Below are positions 18,739 to 24,809 of a stretch of DNA of 53,866 bases, one piece after another. Made by a program: the position numbers and the translations under genes. The notes under the pieces were generated by a model. That model saw nothing but the letters and a program-made list of their open reading frames with translations. It ran no database searches and was not told the DNA's origin. The stretch's first letter is position 1. Each line of letters opens with the position of its first letter. Origin of the DNA: Scatosoma sp045594025 (lineage in GTDB: Bacteria; Bacillota; Clostridia; Christensenellales; Borkfalkiaceae); contig JAZNXS010000016.1 of NCBI GenBank assembly GCA_045594025.1, positions 1 through 53,866 on the forward strand. The letters run 5' to 3'.

Positions 18739-19659
18739 TTACTCTTCCGACGGCCCGAACTTTTCCAAGCAATACTTGAAAATGAACGTCAAAGGAATTG
18801 CCACAAACGTCAAAATCATCCCCAACGCCGCAACGTGAGGCAGTTTTTCCGTACTTTGCGTGGTTTCTCCCGTAATTTGATAGAGGTAATATCCCAACGA
18901 ACGCAATTCGGGATCCGCATTGAAAAGGAATAAATTATACTGGTTCGTGAAAATCGTAGCTACACCCGTGATGAGGAATACCGAAAGGGTAGAATACGTC
19001 AAAGGGAGCACGATATACCAAAACTCCTTAATACCCGTAGCGCCGTCCAATTTCCCAGCTTCGATTACTTCGGGGGAAATTTCGAACATCTTATTCGCAT
19101 ACATCAATACGGACGTACCAAAACCCACGTATAAGTTATAGAACAGAATCCATAAAAACGGATGGCTGTCAAAATGGAACAACGTGCCAACGCCGAATAA
19201 TTCGGGGGTAGCGACGTTTAATATATTCTTATACGTCAATGCAAATGCCGCCGCAGGAATGATAGACGGAAGGAACAAAAAGATCCTAAACATCTTCGCG
19301 CCGGGCAATTTTTTGAAAATATAATACGAGAATAACAACGCCAAAGGAATGCTGACGAGCAGCATTCCTCCGTAGTATATCAAAGACATTTTCGCCGTTT
19401 CCATTAAATCCCTAAAATAGGACGAATTAGAAAACCATTCCGTAATATTTTTCAACGTTGCATGCCAAACAATCTCACCGCTTGCCAGCGTTTCGCGTTC
19501 CATAAATGCATAGCCGAAAGATTGAAAATTAACGACTATGTAAAAAATCACGAATTGTATAACGGGAAAAGCCATAAGCGCAGCGTAGAAGACGTTGCTT
19601 CCAAACTGCATCTTATTCTTTCTTTTCACGTTTTTGTCGTTTTTAGTTTCGTTTAACAT
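18739..19659 (-). CDS. CUT1 ABC sugar importer permease, MalF/LacF type
   Basis: A 306-aa membrane subunit with six predicted helices (first near 27-50). The EAA loop reads VIEAGKLDGATGIKEFWYIV (about 196-215). It pairs with the 301-aa permease that follows 12 bp later to form the heterodimeric channel. AAGGA before ATG 19659 is the ribosome binding site, and the binding-protein stop is 30 bp upstream. The length and the absence of an extra periplasmic loop are normal for Gram-positive CUT1 systems. Confidence 0.93.
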   Translation of the reverse strand: MLNETKNDKNVKRKNKMQFGSNVFYAALMAFPVIQFVIFYIVVNFQSFGYAFMERETLASGEIVWHATLKNITEWFSNSSYFRDLMETAKMSLIYYGGMLLVSIPLALLFSYYIFKKLPGAKMFRIFLFLPSIIPAAAFALTYKNILNVATPELFGVGTLFHFDSHPFLWILFYNLYVGFGTSVLMYANKMFEISPEVIEAGKLDGATGIKEFWYIVLPLTYSTLSVFLITGVATIFTNQYNLFLFNADPELRSLGYYLYQITGETTQSTEKLPHVAALGMILTFVAIPLTFIFKYCLEKFGPSEE

Positions 19660-19689
19660 AAGAAAATCCTTGATAAAGATTGAACTGAA

Positions 19690-21396
19690 TTATTTCGACT
19701 TTTTCCAAATCGTAAGTTCTTTGAAGTAATCGTACATACCGTTGAAGTACTTTTCTACGCTTACGCCGTTTTCCAAGCCTTTCGTGAAGTAGGTTGCGTA
19801 TGCAGTCGATTTATACAAGGGGCTACCTGCGCCGGTGTTGTCGATTTCCTTAAACGTCTTTTGGTTATTTGCATACAACAGGTTGTTTGCATAAGGGAAT
19901 ACGATCTTCGAGCTCTTGTAGGAATCATAGAACGTCTTGCCATAGTAAGACAATGCATTGTACTGATCCCTCGTCAAGCTGTAATCCAACGCCTTAGTAC
20001 AACCGGTAATCTGCGTGAACTTCGCAAGCTGTTCGTCGCTGTTTGCAAACTGGATAAAGTCAAGCGCGTACTTATATTGCCAGCTGTTGGGATCCAAGCC
20101 GTTCTTCATAAGACACAAGGGATACATGATATCGTAGGACGTAAACTGCTTCCCTACCAATTCTTTCGACTGCTTAGGTAAAGGCATCCAACCGAGCTTT
20201 CTGTTCTGCTTGGAATAATCTGCGCTAAGCTTGCCCATCGTATCGAACGTAGATGTTGCTTCCATCTGCCACCAGCTACCGTCCAAAAGCATTGCGTTAT
20301 CCGTACCGTCGTCCGAACCCTTCAAGAATGCGGATTGCGCTTGCAAATGCGTATAGCTGGAGCTGTACAACGTCAACTTGTTCTTTTGGTTGTTTATGTA
20401 GGACTTGTTGTACAAGGTATTGTAGAAGTCCATTGCATAGAACTTACCCGCCTGACGAGCAAGCTCTGCACCGTTCGTGCCATCGATCGTCGTAGGTTCA
20501 GCGTCCTTTACAAACTTACCGTTAACCACCGTACCAAGGTTGGTTGCGTCACCGTCGAACGTGAAGTTCAAACGCATCTGTTCGTAGCCGTTATAATCGG
20601 TTGCGAGCGCATTGAGGAAGTGGGTCAAGTACGCGTCTCTGTGCGCACCACTCCAAATCAAAGGATTGTCCCCACCGATACCGGAGATATAGTCGCAAAG
20701 CAGGAAGAATTCGTCATACGTTGCAGGCAAACCGTCGTCGCTGTTGCCCTTCTGTCCGTCGGGACCCGCGCTCTTCGTGCCTCCGTCTTTACCCAAGAAC
20801 ATATCCACAAGCGCACCGTTGGGATTGTAACCGTCTTTCAAGTAATAACCCATATCGTCGAACAAGCCGATGTCATAAACGATACCGAAGTTCGTATAGT
20901 AGTGAGGGTATGCATAGTAACGCGTTTCCCCATTGACTGTACGAGCGAAATAAGATTTCTGATCTTCGAACATCTTGCTTTCCAACGTCTTACCATCATA
21001 AGGGTTTATCGATGTGATTGCACTCGTAATATCTGCGATATAGTTCCCAGCGAGCAGTTCATAGTAGTCTTGCTGTTCCAAGAAATATACGACTTCATCG
21101 CGGCCTGCCATCGTCGCACCGGGCACGTCTTCCTTTACTGCCGTAGGCTCGATGTGGATACCCTTTTTATCACCGATAACAACGTCCTTCTTTTCCTCTT
21201 CATAATCAGCAATCAACGATTCCAGCCATTCCTTGCCGAAGCCACTCGTGAAGCTGTACACATAAAGCGTAGCCTTATTGCTGTTATCAGCACCGCTGCT
21301 ACTGCTGCCGCCGCCCATGATGTTACAAGCACCAGCCGACGCAATCGTGCTGGACAACAACACGATCGATAAAAGTTTTTTAGTAAGGTTTCTCAT
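19690..21396 (-). CDS. ABC importer sugar-binding lipoprotein, family 1
   Basis: A 568-aa extracellular solute-binding protein. The signal peptide ends in lipobox ASAGAC (Cys24), followed by a Gly/Ser linker, so it is tethered outside the membrane. The mature part starts with a strand of the family 1 type (ATLYVYSFTSGFGKEWLESL). At over 540 mature residues it is larger than the usual 400-450, as is common for binders of bulky oligosaccharides. It is the first gene after a strong promoter with GGAGG before ATG 21396, as expected for the most abundant importer component. A gene for the importer's ATPase was not found. Confidence 0.92.
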   Translation of the reverse strand: MRNLTKKLLSIVLLSSTIASAGACNIMGGGSSSSGADNSNKATLYVYSFTSGFGKEWLESLIADYEEEKKDVVIGDKKGIHIEPTAVKEDVPGATMAGRDEVVYFLEQQDYYELLAGNYIADITSAITSINPYDGKTLESKMFEDQKSYFARTVNGETRYYAYPHYYTNFGIVYDIGLFDDMGYYLKDGYNPNGALVDMFLGKDGGTKSAGPDGQKGNSDDGLPATYDEFFLLCDYISGIGGDNPLIWSGAHRDAYLTHFLNALATDYNGYEQMRLNFTFDGDATNLGTVVNGKFVKDAEPTTIDGTNGAELARQAGKFYAMDFYNTLYNKSYINNQKNKLTLYSSSYTHLQAQSAFLKGSDDGTDNAMLLDGSWWQMEATSTFDTMGKLSADYSKQNRKLGWMPLPKQSKELVGKQFTSYDIMYPLCLMKNGLDPNSWQYKYALDFIQFANSDEQLAKFTQITGCTKALDYSLTRDQYNALSYYGKTFYDSYKSSKIVFPYANNLLYANNQKTFKEIDNTGAGSPLYKSTAYATYFTKGLENGVSVEKYFNGMYDYFKELTIWKKSK

Positions 21397-21430
21397 AAAA
21401 ATCCTCCGTTAAATAATTTTCTCGATTATT

Positions 21431-21459
21431 ATTATACTATAATAATCCCCTTTATGCAA
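21431..21459 (-). promoter_or_regulatory. Importer operon promoter
   Basis: On the minus strand, -35 TTGCAT (21454-21459), a 17-bp spacer and -10 TATAAT (21431-21436), about 35 bp before the binding-protein ATG. An AraC-type box overlaps the -35. Confidence 0.8.
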
Positions 21460-21476
21460 TAGGTTATTTTTACTTT
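21457..21476 (-). promoter_or_regulatory. Candidate AraC box, proximal, importer promoter
   Basis: Forward strand reads CAATAGGTTATTTTTACTTT. It overlaps the -35 element, the class II activator position. The matching box at the araC promoter has the same placement. Confidence 0.55.
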
Positions 21477-21490
21477 TCCCCCATCACTTT

Positions 21491-21510
21491 GTATGGTATT
21501 TTTACCTAAT
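21491..21510 (-). promoter_or_regulatory. Candidate AraC box, distal, importer promoter
   Basis: Forward strand reads GTATGGTATTTTTACCTAAT, the same core (GG-N-ATTTTTAC) as the proximal box. The cores are about 33 bp apart, close to three helical turns, so two regulator molecules would sit on one face of the DNA. Confidence 0.5.
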
Positions 21511-21528
21511 CGCTTTTTTAAACAAAAA

Positions 21529-21555
21529 ACCAAGCAGATTTTCCATCTACTTGGT
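21529..21555. terminator. Terminator after araC, possibly bidirectional
   Basis: ACCAAGCAGAT and ATCTACTTGGT form an 11-bp stem with one mismatch and a 5-nt loop. T-runs follow on both strands. It isolates araC from the importer promoter just beyond it. Confidence 0.75.
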
Positions 21556-21596
21556 CTTTTTTTGTCATTTATAGTTTTACTATAAAACTTGCGTTC

Positions 21597-22454
21597 TTAT
21601 TGTTTGGATTCCCCGTTCCTGTACTCACTGGGCGTGCATCCGTACTTATTTTTAAAACGCTCGTAAAAGGTGTTTCTATCCGAAAAACCGCTTTCGGCGA
21701 TAATTCGTTCGATAGAGCAATCGCTGTTTCTCAACAGTTCGCAACAATGCTTCAACCGCAAATCCATGATGTAATCGGTAAAGCTCATGTTAAACGTCTT
21801 TTTAAACAACCGACTGAAATACGTAGGATTGTAAAAACATCTTTGCGCCAAATCCGTAAGCGAAATTTTTTCGTTAAAATGCTCCATGATATAATCGAGA
21901 ATATCCTGCGGAATCAAGGAGTCTTTTTCCGTACTCTTGACAAAGAATTTACGGAATACTTTGCATAAAATCACGTTGATATAGGAATTCAAAATCAACG
22001 TTTTCCCCAGCTCGTTTTTCGCAAGCTCCACCTCGATATTTTTAAAGAGGTTGATCATTTCGCCGCTTTCGCCGTCATCGAAAGAAACCAACGGACTTTT
22101 CGCGTTTAATTCATGTTGAATTTTTTCAAAGGAGGTAAGCGCAAGTAAATAGAACAGGTTATCTTCCCGTACCATGTTTGTGGTAAAATAATCCACGCGA
22201 ATCATCAAATTGTATGCAATCAACTTTTCGTCTACCTCAAATGCATGAGTACAACCGTAATTAACAAACAGCAAGTCGCCTGCTTTTACGTCGAATTTCT
22301 CATCGTTGACGTACTGACGGCCAGCGCCTTCGATGATGTAGACGATTTCCACAAAGTCGTGATTATGAATTTCTTCACTGCGATTATCGCATATTTTCTT
22401 GATTGCTACCGGCTCGTTGGCCTGAAATTCTTCGTCTGCCTTGTAATGCAACAT
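21597..22454 (-). CDS. AraC-family transcriptional regulator of the importer locus
   Basis: A 285-aa cytoplasmic regulator. The N-terminal half is a cupin ligand-binding fold (NHDFVEIVYIIEGAGRQYV, then AGDLLFVNYGCTHAF). The C-terminal 100 residues hold two helix-turn-helix motifs (LTDLAQRCFYNPTYFSRLFK and IERIIAESGFSDRNTFYERF) and end with the usual GCTPSEYR. AAGGAGG precedes ATG 22454. It lies just upstream of, and on the same strand as, the importer operon but has its own promoter and terminator. A 20-bp box shared by both promoters suggests it activates the importer and regulates itself, with an imported or derived sugar as signal. Confidence 0.92.
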   Translation of the reverse strand: MLHYKADEEFQANEPVAIKKICDNRSEEIHNHDFVEIVYIIEGAGRQYVNDEKFDVKAGDLLFVNYGCTHAFEVDEKLIAYNLMIRVDYFTTNMVREDNLFYLLALTSFEKIQHELNAKSPLVSFDDGESGEMINLFKNIEVELAKNELGKTLILNSYINVILCKVFRKFFVKSTEKDSLIPQDILDYIMEHFNEKISLTDLAQRCFYNPTYFSRLFKKTFNMSFTDYIMDLRLKHCCELLRNSDCSIERIIAESGFSDRNTFYERFKNKYGCTPSEYRNGESKQ

Positions 22455-22487
22455 TTTTCACAAACCTCCTTATCGTATTTCATATTC

Positions 22488-22516
22488 ATTTTATCATATT
22501 TTTGCCTCGCTTTCAA
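22488..22516 (-). promoter_or_regulatory. araC promoter
   Basis: Minus strand -35 TTGAAA (22511-22516), a 17-bp spacer and -10 TAAAAT (22488-22493), about 34 bp before the araC ATG. Confidence 0.75.
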
Positions 22517-22533
22517 TAGGGAATTTTTACCTA
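22514..22533 (-). promoter_or_regulatory. Candidate AraC autoregulatory box
   Basis: Forward strand reads CAATAGGGAATTTTTACCTA. It matches the importer proximal box at 17 of 20 positions and overlaps the -35 in the same register. Confidence 0.55.
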
Positions 22534-22686
22534 TTTAGCCCCTTTTTTGCGGCTAATTTATATGCTTTTTTTACATTCGCATACGCTAACACGCCATAAA
22601 ATAGTGTGGCGCGCACGTATAAGTGATTATTTTCTTGCTTTTCCCCATATAAAACCGAATTAAAAATTGCTGAGATAAAATAGTAT

Positions 22687-22714
22687 TAACTGCTTTGCCG
22701 TCAAAGCGTCGTCG
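22687..22714. repeat. Partial cassette at the distal end of the tRNA-tail array
   Basis: TGCTTTGCCGTCAAAGCGTCG repeats the inner hairpin end of the cassettes without the rest. It marks the far boundary of the array. The 230 bp between it and araC hold the araC promoter and otherwise nothing I recognise. Confidence 0.6.
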
Positions 22715-22716
22715 GT

Positions 22717-22910
22717 TGGGGCGAAGTGGTATTGACGGCTTTGCCGTCAAAGCGTCGTCGCTCGCCTTACTTCGTACATGTTTCAACCGCCGTTTTTCTC
22801 GCTCCTCGCGCGTAAGGAGCGTAGCGACGGAATAGCGTAAGCGTCCCACCCGATAACACGGGCATTCTCGCAGGTCGCTACAAGCAAAAATACAGTACAC
22901 CGAACTGGTG
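22717..22910 (-). repeat. tRNA-tail cassette A, about 194 bp
   Basis: Starts with TGGGGCGAAGTG, a copy of the tRNA-Gln 3' end (forward orientation). The hairpin TTGACGGCTTTGCCGTCAA follows, then a long conserved stretch, then AAAAATACAGTACACCGAACT. It carries about 32 extra bases (from about 22812) that cassettes B and C lack. Reading frames inside it are not credible genes. Confidence 0.8.
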
Positions 22911-23076
22911 TGGCTGGGGCGAAGTGGTATTGACAGCTTTGCCGTCAAAGCGTCGTCGCTCGCCTTACTTCGTACATGTTTCAACCGCCGTTTTTCTCGC
23001 TCCTCGCGCGACCACCCGATAACACGGGCATTCTCGCAGGTCGCCACAAACAAAAATACAGCACACCGAACTGGTG
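22911..23076 (-). repeat. tRNA-tail cassette B, 166 bp
   Basis: Begins with the 16-base TGGCTGGGGCGAAGTG, identical to the end of tRNA-Gln including its CCA complement. The rest is nearly identical to cassette C. It retains one arm of the tRNA terminator, but the second arm is cut short by an 11-bp deletion. Confidence 0.85.
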
Positions 23077-23253
23077 TGGCTGGGGCGAAGTGGTATTGAC
23101 GGCTTTGCCGTCAAAGCGTCGTCGCTCGCCTTACTTCGTACATGTTTCAACCGCCGTTTTTCTCGCTCCTCGCACGACCACCCGATAACACGGGCATTCT
23201 CGCAGGTCGCCACAAACAAAAATACAGCACACCGAACTGGTGTGCTGTATTTT
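23077..23253 (-). repeat. tRNA-tail cassette C, 177 bp, next to the tRNA
   Basis: Same unit as B, starting with the 16-base tRNA tail copy at 23077-23092. It runs into the intact tRNA terminator hairpin and then the true tRNA end. Confidence 0.85.
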
Positions 23254-23254
23254 T
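23218..23254 (-). terminator. tRNA-Gln terminator
   Basis: A perfect 16-bp stem, AAAAATACAGCACACC against GGTGTGCTGTATTTTT, with a 5-nt loop. It starts at the last base of the encoded CCA. In the minus direction a T-run closes the stem. Only this copy is complete; the upstream cassettes have half of it. Confidence 0.85.
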
Positions 23255-23328
23255 GGCTGGGGCGAAGTGATTCGAACACCCGAATGACGGAGTCAGAGTC
23301 CGTTGCCTTACCGCTTGGCGACGCCCCA
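23254..23328 (-). tRNA. tRNA-Gln, anticodon CTG
   Basis: A 75-nt cloverleaf including an encoded CCA. The acceptor stem TGGGGCG pairs with CGCCCCA and the discriminator is G. The D-arm contains AGCGGTAAGGC. The anticodon stem ACGGA/TCCGT encloses loop CTCTGAC (anticodon CTG, reads CAG). The T-loop is TTCGAAT. The TGGGGnn start and G discriminator are typical tRNA-Gln identity features. Confidence 0.95.
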
Positions 23329-23504
23329 ATATAACAGAACTTCCGTTCCTTTTACTTGCGTTATTTTATCAAACTTTTTTTCTTTTGGCAAGCATTTTCA
23401 TATACTTTTCAAAACTTTTTTCAAAATTCGCCAAAAAAAGTCCCATCCCGTCTTTTTTCTCTACTTTCAACTCTTTATGATATTAGAAAAAAAGGAGCAG
23501 TATC

Positions 23505-24101
23505 ATGAAATTGAGCGATCTTACCGAAAAAAATATTTGCGCAGGTAAAGCGATTCGAGGAGTTTGCCGCGGCGTAGCGCTTTCTTTAAAATCCCATGCC
23601 GTCAAGTATTTGCTTTGCGCCAGCACGGCTACACAATCCAACACCGATTTCTCCATCGGGGTCTCCTCGATTGCGAACGTTGGCGAAACGATTATCCTAC
23701 ACCGCCTCCGTCCTGCTTATCCAAAGAATTGTGCCAAAATTTCCATCGGCTTACCTATTTATTCCTTTGAAGGCGGTTATCTTGGCACCGTGGAAGATTT
23801 GGCAATAAAGGATTTTATCGCCACCCATCTTTTCACCGACCGCGGCGAGGTTTTTCCCATCACGTCGATCGTGGCTTGTTCCGATGCCGTGATTTTAAGA
23901 AAAGAACAACCCTATCCCCTCGGTCAACGCATACCTGCTACCCTCTTACCCATTGTAACGGATCGTCCCGAAGGCGTTGTAACAAAGGCCGTTTTACGCA
24001 CGGCTTGCGCAAAAGGCGCATTGATAAAACTCATGCTTTCCCTGCCGCCGTTTTCCTTGGAACCCAACGACGTTGCATCAAACCGAGTATTTCGCCGATA
24101 A
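23505..24101 (+). CDS. PRC-barrel-like protein
   Basis: A 198-aa cytoplasmic protein with no signal or membrane helix. It starts MKLSDLTEKNICAG, as PRC-barrel proteins of the YlmC/YmxH kind do. A second barrel half shows YLGTVEDLAIKDF, then FPITSIVACSDAVILR (about 96-136). It is longer than the roughly 85-aa YlmC. A Pro-rich C-terminal extension is unassigned. AAGGAG lies before ATG 23505. Its last 24 bases overlap the end of the convergent membrane protein gene. Function unknown; in Firmicutes such proteins are linked to sporulation or septum genes. Confidence 0.7.
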   Translation: MKLSDLTEKNICAGKAIRGVCRGVALSLKSHAVKYLLCASTATQSNTDFSIGVSSIANVGETIILHRLRPAYPKNCAKISIGLPIYSFEGGYLGTVEDLAIKDFIATHLFTDRGEVFPITSIVACSDAVILRKEQPYPLGQRIPATLLPIVTDRPEGVVTKAVLRTACAKGALIKLMLSLPPFSLEPNDVASNRVFRR

Positions 24102-24731
24102 TTTCAAAATGGAGGAACAAATTTCATTGACAGCCTGCAATTCCTCCGCCGTCCAACCGTCTTTATGGAAGTAGAGAGAAAACGCCTTTTCCATCTCCTC
24201 CGCTTGCAAACGTTCCGCCGTGGATAAAGGCGCTTCACGCACTTTATTCAAAAGCTGCCTTGCATATCCAAGCTTAATGACGTTTTTATTGATTTTTGCA
24301 GTACCCATGTCCGCATTCATTTCCGTAATCGGCATTTTTAACGTCGTATTTAAACGTGTGCGCACGTAACGATTTTCCCGATCGGGCAAAGTATATTGCA
24401 GTCTCCGCCGTATTTCCATACGGCGCTTTTTTCTTTCACGCACAATTTTGCGTACCGAAAGCAGTGAAAACAGCAACAGATATACCGCGCCGCCAAAAAG
24501 GAGCAACGCAGAAAGGCTTACAAAACCCGCCCTATGCGAAACGCCGCCGCTTGCCACAGCAATACCCAAACCACCGCCGAATATAAACGCAAACGAGGTG
24601 TAAACGCTTGCATTCCCCAGCGCAAAGGATACAAAAGCCGCCAGCACTAACGCGCCTGCAACAATCACCGTCACCCCAAGTATCATTTCTTCCTCTTTAT
24701 AAACCTCTTTCAACCATTCCAAAAACCACAT
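24078..24731 (-). CDS. Hypothetical membrane protein
   Basis: A 217-aa protein I do not recognise. Hydrophobic helices lie near 17-38, 44-64 and 70-91, followed by a strongly basic stretch (VRERKKRRMEIRRRL, about 97-111) that should face the cytoplasm. A soluble helical C-terminus makes up the last 100 residues. AAGGAGG lies six bases before ATG 24731, inside a hairpin that also looks like the addA terminator. The 3' end overlaps the convergent PRC-barrel gene by 24 bp. Confidence 0.7.
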   Translation of the reverse strand: MWFLEWLKEVYKEEEMILGVTVIVAGALVLAAFVSFALGNASVYTSFAFIFGGGLGIAVASGGVSHRAGFVSLSALLLFGGAVYLLLFSLLSVRKIVRERKKRRMEIRRRLQYTLPDRENRYVRTRLNTTLKMPITEMNADMGTAKINKNVIKLGYARQLLNKVREAPLSTAERLQAEEMEKAFSLYFHKDGWTAEELQAVNEICSSILKLSAKYSV

Positions 24732-24736
24732 AAAAA

Positions 24737-24768
24737 CCTCCTTTTCGGTGTTATTCCCAAAAAGGAGG
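24737..24768 (-). terminator. addBA terminator that also holds the next gene's ribosome binding site
   Basis: On the minus strand CCTCCTTTT (24760-24768) pairs with AAAAGGAGG (24737-24745) across a 13-nt loop, and TTTTT follows before ATG 24731. The AAGGAGG arm is the ribosome binding site of the downstream gene. Confidence 0.6.
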
Positions 24769-24809
24769 CTATTATTTTTTATTTTTTTGTCGTTTTTTGT
24801 CGTGATTTA

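Noticed and set aside
20335..21372. 345-aa plus-strand frame
   Set aside because: Antisense to the sugar-binding lipoprotein; no ribosome binding site or recognisable domain.
1..21396. Bacteroidetes-type polysaccharide utilization locus
   Set aside because: No SusC/SusD-like or TonB-dependent protein; an ABC importer and Gram-positive lipoproteins are present instead.
22687..23254. CRISPR-like array
   Set aside because: The units are 166-198 bp and nearly identical throughout, with no short repeat and unique spacer pattern and no cas genes.
23254..23328. Integrated island or prophage at the tRNA
   Set aside because: The tail repeats enclose only short noncoding DNA, and no integrase, phage or transfer gene lies on either side.
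22586..23334. Several 60-155 aa frames across the cassettes
   Set aside because: They repeat with the DNA units on both strands, lack ribosome binding sites and have an unnatural composition; one reads into the tRNA.
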